From contig NZ_JAUSYQ010000002.1 in assembly GCF_030816965.1 (NCBI RefSeq), positions 8,112,001 to 8,176,000 of the forward strand: a stretch of 64,000 bases of DNA, in the 5' to 3' direction. Both the position numbers and the translations under genes were made by a program. How positions within the stretch are numbered: position 1 is the stretch's first letter; every line of letters begins with the position of its first letter. Source of the stretch: Streptomyces canus (lineage in GTDB: Bacteria > Actinomycetota > Actinomycetes > Streptomycetales > Streptomycetaceae). Below are positions 1 through 8,613 of this stretch, one piece after another. Under the pieces are notes generated by a model, which saw nothing but the letters and a program-made list of their open reading frames with translations, was not told where the DNA came from and made no database searches.

Positions 1-22
1 CACTCACGAACGGAGGGCAGAA

Positions 23-850
23 GTGATGAGCGCGGACAGGGAGACGAACCACGACATGAGGTACGACGAGGCGCACACGGACATCGCCCTCCTGCTGGCG
101 GTCGCGGCGGACGAGGTGGAGGTCGGCGCGGCCCCCTATCAGGCGGTGGTACGGGGAGGGAGGCGCCGCAAGACGCGCCGCTGGGCGGTGGCCGCGGCGG
201 CCGCGGCGGTGATCGCGGGGTCCACGGGGACGACGCTGGCGCTGGCGGGAGGCACGGGCGGCGGGCACGGGGCGGGGCAGGTGGCCGCGCGGCCCTCGGC
301 GGGGACGGCGAAGCAGAGTCCCGAACGGCGGGTGACGACTCTGGCCAGGGGCACGGACCACGGCAGGAAGTGGAAGGTCGACGCCGCCGTCTGGACCGCG
401 CCGAAGACCACGGCGAAGGCACGCACCCAGCTCGCCGAGATGGCCCAGTACGGGGAGAAGCCGGTCGCTGTGGAGAAGGCCTCGGACCTGGTGGGCGAGA
501 GCTGGCACTTCGTGCACCTGACCGTGGGGGGCAAGCCGTCGACGGTGATCCTGAGAGCATTCAAGAAGGACGACGTGGTCGCGGGCAAGGACCTCGAGGC
601 GTACCCGAGGCCGTTGGACACCGACCGGGTCGGCGCCCCGCAGCGCCTGGTGATCGGCCAGGTCGCCCGGACCGTCCAGGAAGTCACCTGCACCTGGGAC
701 GACGGCACGAAGACCCGGGTGGAACGGGCCCCTGCGGGGGCCGGCGACTTCAAGAACCTGATCCGCGAGGTGGACGGCTCCCCGAAGGACTGGTTCGTGT
801 GCCTGGGCCCGGACGGAGTGAACTACAAGAAGGCGGAGGCCACGGGGTGA
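23..850 (+). CDS. Single-pass membrane-anchored hypothetical protein
   Basis: The product has 275 residues. A cytosolic N-terminus of about 50 residues ends in an Arg/Lys-rich patch (GGRRRKTRR). One Ala-rich membrane segment follows at about residues 55-77, then a roughly 195-residue extracytoplasmic part. GGAGG at 12-16 precedes GTG at 23, and an ATG follows directly at 26, so the start could be either. The layout (short inner domain, one helix, outer domain) resembles membrane proteins encoded after ECF sigma factor genes in Streptomyces, but no anti-sigma motif is recognisable. Function unknown; the upstream partner would lie outside the window. Confidence 0.75.
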   Translation: MMSADRETNHDMRYDEAHTDIALLLAVAADEVEVGAAPYQAVVRGGRRRKTRRWAVAAAAAAVIAGSTGTTLALAGGTGGGHGAGQVAARPSAGTAKQSPERRVTTLARGTDHGRKWKVDAAVWTAPKTTAKARTQLAEMAQYGEKPVAVEKASDLVGESWHFVHLTVGGKPSTVILRAFKKDDVVAGKDLEAYPRPLDTDRVGAPQRLVIGQVARTVQEVTCTWDDGTKTRVERAPAGAGDFKNLIREVDGSPKDWFVCLGPDGVNYKKAEATG

Positions 851-908
851 GGTGAGCGATGCGGGCAGGGCGGCGGCAGGGGTCACAACCCCCGCCGCGG
901 CAGCAGGG

Positions 909-1043
909 TCACAACCACCCCAGCTGCCGCGCCTCCCGCATCGCCTCCATCCGGTTGCGGGTGCCTGTCTTGCCGATCGCGGAGGAGAGGTAGTTGCGGA
1001 CCGTGGACTCCGAGAGGTGGAGCTTGGCCGCGACGATCTTCCA
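909..1043 (-). pseudogene. Response regulator C-terminal HTH fragment (NarL/DesR type), cut by IS3 remnant
   Basis: The minus strand reads VAAKLHLSESTVRNYLSSAI and continues to a TGA at 909-911. This is the LuxR/NarL recognition helix region of a DesR-like response regulator. Only about the last 42 residues survive; the receiver domain is missing. Immediately upstream the sequence becomes an IS3-family transposase reading on the opposite strand. Insertion followed by loss of the left part of the element explains the truncation. A partner histidine kinase is not present in the window. Confidence 0.7.
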
Positions 1044-1397
1044 CAGCGCCCGCGGCGCGGAGTACACGTCCGAGGCGTACAACAAGCTCTGTGACCGCCT
1101 GGGCGTGGTGCAGTCCATGGGACGGGTGGGGTCCGCGCTGGACAATGCCGCCGCGGAGAGTTTCAACTCGCTGATCAAGGTCGAGTACATCCACCGCCGA
1201 CAATTCGCGACCCGGACCGAGGCCCGCCTGAAGATCGCCACATGGATCACTGGGTTCTACAACCCGCGACGAAGGCACAGCGCGGCCGGCGGCCTACCGC
1301 CCCAGGAGTTCGAAAGAATCATCGCCGAAGCGCGCGAGCGACACTGCCAGAAAGATCAGACCGCATAACCAAAGTCTCTACGGAACCAGGGGATTGA
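1044..1397 (+). mobile_element. IS3-family transposase C-terminal remnant
   Basis: From about 1050 the plus strand encodes RGAEYTSEAYN, then SALDNAAAESFNSLIK and a FYNPRRRHSAAGG-like end, stopping at 1368. This is the C-terminal half of an IS3-family rve integrase domain. The Asp that normally precedes RG[AS]xY falls at the junction and is gone, so the catalytic triad is incomplete. The 29 bases after the stop (to about 1397, ending in TTGACA) look like the terminal region of such elements. The 5' half and left end are absent. Confidence 0.75.
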
Positions 1398-1416
1398 CAT
1401 CCCGGGTCCTCCCCTC

Positions 1417-2529
1417 TTAGCCGGGATCTGGTTCGGCCTGCAGCAGCCTTTCCAGTTCTGTCTCGGCGTGGCCGACCGCGCCCGTCAGAGCCTCATGGTG
1501 GTGGGCGGACAGGACGCCGGATTCCAGTCCGGCCGCGGCGATCACCGCGTTGAGCGCGTCTGTCGCCCCGTCGTCCAGGGCGGACGCGGCGACGGGGTGG
1601 TGCAGTGCGTCTCGTGCGGCGTAGGCGTCGAGTCGGGCGACGCTGACGAGGGAGTCGAGTATGGGGGCGGCATGACGTCCGGTGCGGTCCAGTTCCAGGG
1701 CCGACAGGCCCGTCCGGGTCTGGAAGGCGGCGGTCGGCGGATCGGGGTGGGCAAGGAGCTGGACGGCCTCATCAAGGGTGCGGTCGAGGTCGGGTTCAGG
1801 GACGAGGGTGTCTACGGGCCGGCAGTGGGCGTGCAGGAGGAGGGCGATGGCTCCCTCCCAAGGCTCCGTGGGCTGGGTGGTGTCGATCAGGTCGCGGGCC
1901 TGTTGGTCCAGGCCCTGCTCCATCAGGGCCATGATCTTGATCTGGCGGCCGCCGAGGAGCCGGTTGCCGATGCCGCGGTGCTGGGTCATGGCGTCGGCGG
2001 CCTCGGTCCACCGGCCGATGCGGGCGAGGGCGCGGGCGCCGTCCACGAGGAGGGTGACGTACAGCTCCTGGCACACCGTGCGGTGATCCTCGTCCGTGCC
2101 GGTCAGGGGCGACAGGTCGACGGTGCGGTCGTCGATCTCGGTCTTCTCCCGCTGCCGCGCGGCGTGGTTGAGGCGGACCAGCAGGTCGTAGGCGGCCTCG
2201 CCCTGGCCTTCGCGGGTCAGCAGCCGGGAGAGGTTGACCAGCGGCATCAGCGACATGACGGCGATCCGTCCACTCAGGTGTCCGGCGTCGGCGAAGACTT
2301 GGTGCTGGCGCCAGCACAGGTCGGCGGCCAGGTCGGGCAGGCCGACGTCGGAGGCGATGAGCGCGGCGTAGTTGAGGACCCCGCAGGTGCGGGCCACCAG
2401 GTCATGGTGGCCCGCACCTGCGGGCGCGACGGTCAGCCCGGTGAGGTGGTTGATGCGCTCCTCCAAGGGGAGCGCGGGCGCCTTGGTGCGGCGGACCAGG
2501 GGAATGCGGCTGGCTATCGCGGGGATCAT
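1417..2529 (-). CDS. Hypothetical helical-repeat protein next to a PCMT-like fragment
   Basis: The product has 370 residues, starts at ATG 2529 and ends four bases from the methyltransferase fragment on the other side, so the two were probably co-transcribed. It is almost entirely helical, with repeated Ala/Leu-rich helix pairs (LARIGRWTEAADAM and similar) that resemble degenerate TPR units. No catalytic motif is visible. Because it sits directly after a gene resembling the methyltransferases of FxLD-type lanthipeptide clusters, a role as an accessory protein there is possible, but this is inference only. Confidence 0.6.
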   Translation of the reverse strand: MIPAIASRIPLVRRTKAPALPLEERINHLTGLTVAPAGAGHHDLVARTCGVLNYAALIASDVGLPDLAADLCWRQHQVFADAGHLSGRIAVMSLMPLVNLSRLLTREGQGEAAYDLLVRLNHAARQREKTEIDDRTVDLSPLTGTDEDHRTVCQELYVTLLVDGARALARIGRWTEAADAMTQHRGIGNRLLGGRQIKIMALMEQGLDQQARDLIDTTQPTEPWEGAIALLLHAHCRPVDTLVPEPDLDRTLDEAVQLLAHPDPPTAAFQTRTGLSALELDRTGRHAAPILDSLVSVARLDAYAARDALHHPVAASALDDGATDALNAVIAAAGLESGVLSAHHHEALTGAVGHAETELERLLQAEPDPG

Positions 2530-2533
2530 CGGC

Positions 2534-3222
2534 TCAGCCCTTGCGCGCCCAGTCGACGACCAGTCGGCTGTAGGGCTTGTCGACGACGAAGCGGGAGTCG
2601 TCCGCCGTCAGCCGGTCACGCGAGTCCGCGACGGCCATCCGGAAGCCCGGCTCGGGTGCGTCGTTGCCGCCGGTCGCATCCCAGGCACGGATCTCGCTCA
2701 CGACGCGCTCGGCGAGGTCGGCGCTGCCCTCGCCGTGGCCGATCACGCCGACCTCCCAGTACCGGCCCTGCTCGTCCTCGCCCTCGCGGACGGTCAGGTA
2801 CGCAAGCGACCCGGCGTCGAGGGCTGCCATGGAGCCCCACCCGAAGTGCGGAGTGAACCCGGGGCGCTGGCCCGGCAGGCGGGAGAGGCCGTTGGGCAGC
2901 ACGCAGGCCAGGTACAGGTACAGCCACTCCCACGCCGAGCCCTGCCGGAACTTCACCCCGGTGTAGATCTTGGTCTGCTGCTGGTCGAGGACGGAGCGCA
3001 GGGCCTCGCGGTCGACGTCCTGCTCGCTGAACGTCTCCAGGCGCACGTCGCCCTCGCCGGCCATCGGCACGAGGGTGTACACGTCGTCGCAGACGCCCTT
3101 GCGCAGCGGGATGAAGGTGGCCATCTCGCAGGAGACGGTCTTCCACGCGTCGCCGTCACGTTCGAAGGCGAAGGAGCGGGAGATGCTGCCGCGGATGCGC
3201 ATCGGCAGGACCAGTCCGCTTG
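2534..3222 (-). pseudogene. C-terminal part of a PCMT/LanS-type O-methyltransferase, 5' truncated
   Basis: Reading left from about 3222 the frame gives LPMRIRGSISRSFAFERDGD, then WLYLYLACVLPNGLSRLPG, WGSMAALDAGSLAYLTVREG, YWEVGVIGHG and a final FVVDKPYSRLVVDW. From memory this matches the C-terminal extension of protein-L-isoaspartate-methyltransferase-like enzymes used in lanthipeptide (FxLD) systems. The SAM-binding Rossmann domain that should precede it is missing. The frame stays open to 3538, but the upstream part is unlike the family, so the open frame probably runs across a deletion or rearrangement junction. The family call is moderate; the truncation call is stronger. Confidence 0.5.
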
Positions 3223-3596
3223 CTGGTTTTGGGCCGGTGGCTGTAACTGAGAGCATCCGGCTACGGCCACGCCGTCTACCAGCGTTCACCGTGTTGTGTT
3301 TAAGCTGCTGTTGGGCGGGATTTCGGAAGGTTTCCAGGTGGATCAGGCCGAGCTTCATTCGTGCCACCACACTCGATGCTGCTTCCTGAACCGCCTGGAG
3401 GCGGTGATCAAAGAGGAAAGCGTTGCTCGTAGCGACTGAAGGAGGGCACTCGCCCGGAGGGCCCACTGCCGACACGGCCACGAGTACATACCGGAGAATG
3501 TATACCGGGTTCTCGTTGGCAGGACCGGAGCGGGTCAAGGCCCGCTAGGTCGACCCCGGCGATGTGACATCTCGTGACAGATGAGAGGCTCAGACG
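3223..3596. other. Unassigned stretch between two gene fragments
   Basis: This stretch holds no gene I can support. Frames are open on both strands but none resembles a family I know. It separates the truncated methyltransferase from the pcaD 5' remnant and probably contains at least one old recombination junction. Confidence 0.4.
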
Positions 3597-3703
3597 GGTG
3601 AGCGAGACACCACCGAACACCCTGCAATACCGCTTTGACGGGCCAGAAGGCGCCCCGGTTCTGATCTTGGGACCCTCCCTGGGTACCACATGGCACAGGT
3701 TGT
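3597..3703 (+). pseudogene. pcaD: pcaD 5'-end remnant (3-oxoadipate enol-lactonase)
   Basis: GTG at 3597 opens a frame reading SETPPNTLQYRFDGPEGAP and then VLILGPSLGTTWH. The same N-terminus begins the long pcaD gene at 63216. By eye the two agree at about 90% of bases over 107 positions, and some similarity persists for about 20 bases upstream. The copies diverge abruptly at about 3704, where this frame meets TAG after about 36 codons. It is therefore a truncated, non-functional copy. The divergence argues against a very recent duplication. Confidence 0.85.
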
Positions 3704-4340
3704 AGAGACCGTCCAGGGGCGTCTATGCCAGTCCACTGCGGGCATGAAATTGCAGGTCGGAGCCTCTTGGTCCGAGAGCGTCTGCCCAGTTGGTGATGGA
3801 TGTGTGATACGCGGGTGATATGGCGAGGCCCCGCCGAGGTCCGTCCTGGCGGGGTCTCTGCCCGGATCCGTGAGACGTCGAAGCCGCACCGGAGCACTCC
3901 GGTGCGGCTTCGACGTGAGGTCGAACGCGCTGGCGCGCACGATGCGGTCGATGCCTCGAAGGAGTCCGTGTGCCTGTGACTCTCTCGGGTGCCTGATTTG
4001 CGATCGCACCCGCTCATCCGTCCGTACCGGGGTGCGTTTTCCTCCCAGCGCGACTGGGACGCGTGAGTGCGGGAGCGGTTACGGCCGGATCGACTGGCTG
4101 GCCACCGGCAGCTGAACTGGCCATCTCGGCCTGTGGCCAGGCCACGGCTGCATCGCTGTCACGTGTGACGTCCATGTGGGCGTCGATCCGTACTCCCGTA
4201 ACTACTACGAACGCCGCATCGGGAACCCGCGCGAGACAGTCTCATGCGTCTCGATCGCTACTTTGCCCGAGAGGTCGGCCACTTGGTCAGGCTCACACGG
4301 CCATGATGGCCACTAGAGGCGCAGTCGTAGGCTATGAAGC
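3704..4340. other. Non-coding region with a strong hairpin
   Basis: No convincing gene is visible in this 637-base stretch. It contains the 19-base-pair hairpin annotated separately and a weaker GC-rich inverted repeat near 3826-3860. The AT content just before 4341 is slightly higher, as expected for the promoter of the acetyltransferase gene. Confidence 0.5.
3875..3916. terminator. Perfect 19-bp hairpin
   Basis: ACGTCGAAGCCGCACCGGA at 3875-3893 pairs perfectly with 3898-3916 across a GCAC loop. No T-run follows, as is usual for actinomycete hairpin terminators. No intact gene ends just upstream, so it may instead be a leftover mobile-element end. Confidence 0.55.
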
Positions 4341-4796
4341 ATGAAGATCAGGGTCCGTGACGCTCATCCAGCCGACGTCGAATGGATGAGCAACAACACC
4401 GAGGGCTGGACGGTCACCGTCGAGAAGCAGGAGGGGGCCGCCTCCCTGGCGGAGGCGCTGCACGCCCTGATCGCAGAGGATTCCGACCAAGGCGTGCGTA
4501 TGGGATGGCTTCACTCCAGTCTGCAGCGCGCGGCAGGCGGCGAGCCCCGCTACGTCAGGCTTTATGAGCTCCACGTTTCTCCCGAGTTCCGACAAAGGGG
4601 AGTGGCACGAGCTTTGGTCGATGAGTTGTTTGCTCGGGTGCCCGATCAAGAGATCATCTTGTCTGCGTGGGACCGGGAGCTGTACGGAGTGTGGCTTAAG
4701 CTCGGATTTACATACGTCCCTGAACCCGACGAAATGTCAGGGGATTGCAGTTACCCCGGTGACATGGTGCGCCCACCGGTAGAAGCTTCGTCCTGA
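4341..4796 (+). CDS. GNAT-family N-acetyltransferase
   Basis: The product has 151 residues, a normal size for a single GNAT domain. LYELHVSPEFRQRGVARALV (about residues 75-94) contains the strand-4 and acetyl-CoA pyrophosphate-binding Q/RxxGxA motif. The later YGVWLKLGFTYVPE is the usual C-terminal Y/F-x-K-x-GF element. It should transfer an acetyl group from acetyl-CoA to an amine, but the substrate cannot be inferred. It stands alone between two gene-poor stretches. The ATG at 4341 is the first possible start and has no strong ribosome binding site, so a leaderless message is possible. Confidence 0.85.
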   Translation: MKIRVRDAHPADVEWMSNNTEGWTVTVEKQEGAASLAEALHALIAEDSDQGVRMGWLHSSLQRAAGGEPRYVRLYELHVSPEFRQRGVARALVDELFARVPDQEIILSAWDRELYGVWLKLGFTYVPEPDEMSGDCSYPGDMVRPPVEASS

Positions 4797-5304
4797 AGGA
4801 TCAGGCATCGTCTGTCGGCATAGTCGTCCAGGACCGCTTCCTCAGGAGCCGGCCGTGTCCGCCATGAGCAACAGCGGCAGCCCTCAGTCTCCGACAGCCG
4901 GAAGCGATCAAGCCCTTTTTCCACCGCGGCGCCCTGGTGCCTGTAGTGGCAGGAGCACGACGATGTTGTGTGCCGTGATCGAACTCGGTCAATCCGCTCC
5001 CCCTGGCCCGCCAGACACGCGTAGACTGGCTGGAACGATCCCGCCGCCGCGGCGCCCTGCTGGCGCCGCCCGAGCTGCGCAGCCCGTTTATCCGGCCCTG
5101 AGACGCGCTGGTACTCGCCGATGTTCACCGACCCGGCGTGCGGCCCGTGCCCCTCGACATGGCGCCCAGCTCTCGGAGAAGACAAGCGCGGGCGCCGGCG
5201 GGCAAGCCGCATAGGAGTGCCGAGGGGTGTCTGAGCCCTCGGGTGCTGGGATGGCGCTCCCGCGCTGGGGTCGTCCTGGGGTGGCCCCCGGCAGAGCCCC
5301 ATCG
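4797..5304. other. Gene-poor stretch, no supported gene
   Basis: Short open frames exist on both strands, including one of 185 codons on the minus strand covering most of the region, but their composition (runs of Arg, Pro, Gly, Ser) is that of shadow frames. No recognisable domain, tRNA or element end was found. The region separates the acetyltransferase from the end of the leftward aromatic operon, and a transcription terminator for that operon would be expected here. Confidence 0.4.
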
Positions 5305-6393
5305 TCACAGCATCACCACCGAGCGCAGCACGTCGCCGTGATGCATCCGCTGGAACGCAGACTCCACTTCGTCCAGTTGGATGGTCTCGGTGACGAACTT
5401 CTCCAGCGGCAGGCGGCCTTGCAGGTGCAGGTCGATGAGCAGGGGGAAGTCGCGGGAGGGCAGGCAGTCGCCGTACCAGGAGGACTTGAGCGCCCCACCA
5501 CGACCGAAGACGTCCAGCAGCGGTAGCTCGAGCTTCATCTCGGGCGTGGGGACGCCGACGAGGACGACGGTGCCGGCGAGGTCGCGTGCGTAGAACGCCT
5601 GCTTGTACGTCTCCGGGCGGCCCACGGCCTCGATGACCACGTCGGCGCCGAAGCCGCCCGTCAGCTCGCGGGTCGCCTCGACGGGGTCGATCTCCTTGGC
5701 GTTGACGGTATGGGTGGCGCCCATGGTGCGGGCCGTCTCCAGTTTCCGCTCGTCGATGTCGACCGCGATGATCTTCGCCGCACCCGCCAGGTGTGAGCCG
5801 ACGATCGCCGCGGCGCCGACACCCCCGCAGCCGATGACGGCGACGCTGTCACCGCGGCCGACGCCGCCGGTGTTGATGGCGGCACCGATGCCGGCCATCA
5901 CACCGCAGCCGAGGAGCCCGGCCACCTGCGGCGCGACCGCCGGGTCGACCTTGGTGCACTGCCCGGCGGCGACCAGGGTCTTCTCGGCGAAGGCACCGAT
6001 ACCGAGGGCCGGAGACAGCTCCCGGCCGCTGCCCGCGAGGGTCATCCTCTGCTCGGCGTTGCGGGTGTCGAAGCAGAACCACGGGCGCCCCCGCAGACAG
6101 GCGCGGCACTGCCCGCACACCGCACGCCAGTTGAGGATCACGAAGTCCCCGGGCGCCACATCGGTGACGCCCTCGCCGACCGACTCCACGACGCCCGCCG
6201 CCTCATGGCCGAGCAGGAAGGGGAACTCGTCGCTGATCCCGCCTTGTTTGTAGTGCAGGTCGGTATGACACACCCCGCACGCCTGGATGCGTACGACCGC
6301 CTCCCCGGGCGCTGGGTCGGGCACGACGATCGTCTCCACCCGCACCGGCTCGCCCTTGCCCGGTGCGATCACGCCGCGTACTTCCTGCGCCAT
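5305..6393 (-). CDS. mscR: S-(hydroxymethyl)mycothiol dehydrogenase (mycothiol-dependent formaldehyde dehydrogenase)
   Basis: The 362-residue product is a class III-like zinc alcohol dehydrogenase. Catalytic zinc ligands are Cys42 (in CGVCHTD) and His63 (LGHEAAG). The structural zinc site is Cys93, Cys96, Cys99 and Cys107 ([15 protein letters not shown]). The NAD-binding loop GCGGVGAA follows. The closest family I know oxidises the formaldehyde-mycothiol adduct to the S-formyl form in the cytosol. It is the last gene of the leftward operon, four bases after the hydroxyacyl-CoA dehydrogenase. Its presence beside a GcoA-like P450 is meaningful, because O-demethylation releases formaldehyde. Confidence 0.88.
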   Translation of the reverse strand: MAQEVRGVIAPGKGEPVRVETIVVPDPAPGEAVVRIQACGVCHTDLHYKQGGISDEFPFLLGHEAAGVVESVGEGVTDVAPGDFVILNWRAVCGQCRACLRGRPWFCFDTRNAEQRMTLAGSGRELSPALGIGAFAEKTLVAAGQCTKVDPAVAPQVAGLLGCGVMAGIGAAINTGGVGRGDSVAVIGCGGVGAAAIVGSHLAGAAKIIAVDIDERKLETARTMGATHTVNAKEIDPVEATRELTGGFGADVVIEAVGRPETYKQAFYARDLAGTVVLVGVPTPEMKLELPLLDVFGRGGALKSSWYGDCLPSRDFPLLIDLHLQGRLPLEKFVTETIQLDEVESAFQRMHHGDVLRSVVML

Positions 6394-6397
6394 GGGG

Positions 6398-7291
6398 TCA
6401 GTCGCCCTTCTTCGATTCCGAGTAGTCGTGGAAGCCGCGCCCGGACTTTCGTCCTAGCAACCCGGCCTCCACCATGCGCAGCAGCAGCGGAGGCGCGGCG
6501 TGCAGCGGTTCCTTGAAGTCGGCGTACATCGCCTCGGCGATCGCCCCGAGGGTGTCCAGGCCGATCAGGTCGGCCAGGCTCAGCGGGCCAAGGGGGTGGG
6601 CGCAGCCGAGGACCATGCCGGTGTCGATGTCCTCCGCGGAGGCGAAGCCGGACTCCAGCATGCGGATCGCGGAGAGCAGGTACGGCACCAGGAGGGCGTT
6701 CACCACGAACCCGGCCCGGTCCTGGCACCGGATCACCTGCTTGCCGAGCACGTCGGTGACGAACTGCTCCGCGCGATGTTGGGTGTGAGTACTCGTCAGC
6801 AGGGACGGCACGATCTCCACCAGGCCGAGTACCGGGACCGGGTTGAAGAAGTGCACCCCGATCACCTGGTGTGGGCGTGTGGTGGCCATGCCCAGTTTCA
6901 TGATGGGCAGGGACGAGGTGTTCGACGCGAGCAGCGCGTCCTCGCGGGTGACGACCCGGTCGAGCTCGGCGAACAGTTCGACCTTGGTCTTCTCATCCTC
7001 TGTCGCCGCCTCCACCAGCAGGTCCCGGTCGGCCAACTCGGTGAGGTCGGGGGTGACCCGGACCCGGGCGAGTGCGGCGTCGCGTTCCTCGCCGGTGAGC
7101 TTGCCGCGCCGAACGCCCCGGTCGAGCGAGGCGGTGATCCGGCCCCGTCCGATATCGGCCGCGCCCGGACTCACCTCGTGGACCACCACGTCCAGCCCGG
7201 CCCGGGCGCACACTTCGGCGATGCCCGCGCCCATCAGACCGCAGCCGATGACACCGACCCGACGGATGTCGGCGCCCGGCGCACCGCTCAC
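6398..7291 (-). CDS. 3-hydroxyacyl-CoA (3-hydroxybutyryl-CoA) dehydrogenase
   Basis: The 297-residue product starts at GTG 7291, whose GTGA overlaps the stop of the acyl-CoA dehydrogenase; a longer open frame upstream is a shadow of that gene. The NAD-binding motif [16 protein letters not shown] is at about residues 11-26. The catalytic [15 protein letters not shown] segment and the C-terminal domain ([11 protein letters not shown]) are intact. The length matches PaaH/FadB2-type single-domain enzymes. It would oxidise 3-hydroxyacyl-CoA to 3-ketoacyl-CoA in beta-oxidation of the ring-cleavage product (pathway assignment inferred from context). Confidence 0.88.
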   Translation of the reverse strand: MSGAPGADIRRVGVIGCGLMGAGIAEVCARAGLDVVVHEVSPGAADIGRGRITASLDRGVRRGKLTGEERDAALARVRVTPDLTELADRDLLVEAATEDEKTKVELFAELDRVVTREDALLASNTSSLPIMKLGMATTRPHQVIGVHFFNPVPVLGLVEIVPSLLTSTHTQHRAEQFVTDVLGKQVIRCQDRAGFVVNALLVPYLLSAIRMLESGFASAEDIDTGMVLGCAHPLGPLSLADLIGLDTLGAIAEAMYADFKEPLHAAPPLLLRMVEAGLLGRKSGRGFHDYSESKKGD

Positions 7292-8514
7292 CGGAAGGCC
7301 GCCTGGCCCGTCAGCGCCTGGCCGATCATGAGGGTGTGCATCTCGACGGTGCCCTCGTAGGTGAGGATCGACTCCAGGTTGTTGGCGTGCCGGATGACCG
7401 GGTACTCCAGTGAGATGCCGTTGGCGCCCAGGACGGTGCGGGCGGTGCGGCAGATCTCCAGTGCGGCGCGGGTGTTGTTGAGCTTGCCGTAGCTGACCTG
7501 CTCGGGGCGCAGGCCCCGGTCGTCCTTGGTGCGGCCCAGGTGGAAGGCCAGGAGCGTGCCCTTGGCCAACTCCAGTGCCATGTCGGTCAGTTTGGCCTGG
7601 GTCAGCTGGAAGGAGCTGATCGGACGGCCGAACTGGACCCGGTCGCCCGAGTAGGCCAGCGCCGCCCGGAAGGAGGACCGTGCGGCGCCCATCGCGCCCC
7701 ACGCGATCCCGTACCGCGCCTCGTTGAGGCAGGACAGCGGCCCGCGCAGTCCTCGTACCTCAGGCAGCACGGCGGATCCGGGCAGTCGTATCGAGTCGAG
7801 CACGAGCTCGCTGGTCACCGAGGCCCTCAGTGACATCTTGTGCTTGATGGCGGGTGCCGAGAAACCGGGGGTGTCGGTGGGGACGACGAAGCCGCGTACG
7901 CCGTCCTCGGTGCGGGCCCAGACGACGGCCACGTCGGCGACCGAGCCGTTGGTGATCCACATCTTGCGCCCGTCGAGGATCCAGTCTCCCCCACTCTCGG
8001 CTCCGCTCGAGCGGGAGGTGCCCCCACCGTCTCGGCGGGCGGTGGTGCGCATGCTGCCGGGGTCGGAGCCGGAGTCGGGCTCGGTGAGGCCGAAGCAGCC
8101 GATGGCGGTGCCCGCCGCGAGGCGCGGCAGCCACTCCTCCTTCTGCTCCTCGGAGCCGAAGGCGTGGATCGCGTACATGGCCAGCGAGCCCTGGACCGAC
8201 ACCAGGGAACGCAGCCCGGAGTCGGTGGCCTCCAGTTCGAGACAGGCCAGGCCGTAGTCGACGGCGCTCATCCCCGCGCAGCCGTAGCCCTCCAAGTGCA
8301 TGCCCAGCAGGCCGAGTTCGCCGAGTTCCTTGGTGAGTCCGCGGATGTCCTCGATCTCGCCCTGTTCGAACCACTCGGCGATGTGCGGTTCGACGCGTCG
8401 GTCGCAGAAGGTGCGTACGGCGTCGCGTACGGCGCGCTCGTCCGGCGTCAGCAGGCTGTCGAGTTCCAGCAGGTCGAGGGGGTCGGCCGGGCGCGGGGAG
8501 TGTGGGGTGTGCAT
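7288..8514 (-). CDS. Acyl-CoA dehydrogenase, glutaryl-CoA dehydrogenase-like
   Basis: The 408-residue flavoprotein carries the GCDH-like segments SVQGSLAMYAIHAFGSEEQK, GCFGLTEPDSGSDP, KMWITNG, RVQFGRPI and the catalytic-base motif YEGTVEMH near the end. It should dehydrogenate, or dehydrogenate and decarboxylate, an acyl-CoA or dicarboxylyl-CoA. About 14 extra residues (GGGTSRSSGAESGG) interrupt the beta-domain just before WILDGRKMWITNG; they are encoded by a short repeat annotated separately. The insert keeps the frame, so the protein may still fold. Overlapping stop and start couple it to the hydroxyacyl-CoA dehydrogenase. Confidence 0.88.
   Translation of the reverse strand: MHTPHSPRPADPLDLLELDSLLTPDERAVRDAVRTFCDRRVEPHIAEWFEQGEIEDIRGLTKELGELGLLGMHLEGYGCAGMSAVDYGLACLELEATDSGLRSLVSVQGSLAMYAIHAFGSEEQKEEWLPRLAAGTAIGCFGLTEPDSGSDPGSMRTTARRDGGGTSRSSGAESGGDWILDGRKMWITNGSVADVAVVWARTEDGVRGFVVPTDTPGFSAPAIKHKMSLRASVTSELVLDSIRLPGSAVLPEVRGLRGPLSCLNEARYGIAWGAMGAARSSFRAALAYSGDRVQFGRPISSFQLTQAKLTDMALELAKGTLLAFHLGRTKDDRGLRPEQVSYGKLNNTRAALEICRTARTVLGANGISLEYPVIRHANNLESILTYEGTVEMHTLMIGQALTGQAAFR
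7985..8026. repeat. Short palindrome-containing repeat inside acyl-CoA dehydrogenase gene
   Basis: The segment contains CTCCCCCACTCTCGG and GCGGGAGGTGCCCCC around the perfect palindrome CCGCTCGAGCGG (8003-8014). I recall this kind of sequence as a frequent intergenic repeat in Streptomyces genomes; this could not be checked here. Within the gene it adds about 14 Gly/Ser-rich residues without breaking the frame. Confidence 0.6.
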
Positions 8515-8613
8515 CAGGTCTCCAGGGATCGGGAGGGGGGGAGGAGGAGGCCGCCGGTCAGGGGAGGACCGACGGCCCCCGGCCGGAAGGCGGTCGTCAG
8601 ATCGTCACGTCGC

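Noticed and set aside
1468..2856. Long plus-strand open frames antisense to the leftward genes
   Set aside because: They are mirror frames of genes with strong GC3 bias; the pattern repeats across the window and none has family motifs.
4000..4065. A stretch resembling the T-arm and 3' end of a tRNA (an attachment-site remnant)
   Set aside because: The GGTTCGA-type loop is not preserved and no acceptor stem or integrase gene accompanies it.
4751..5308. A 185-codon minus-strand open frame
   Set aside because: Residue composition is that of a shadow frame, it overlaps the end of the acetyltransferase gene, and there is no ribosome site or domain.
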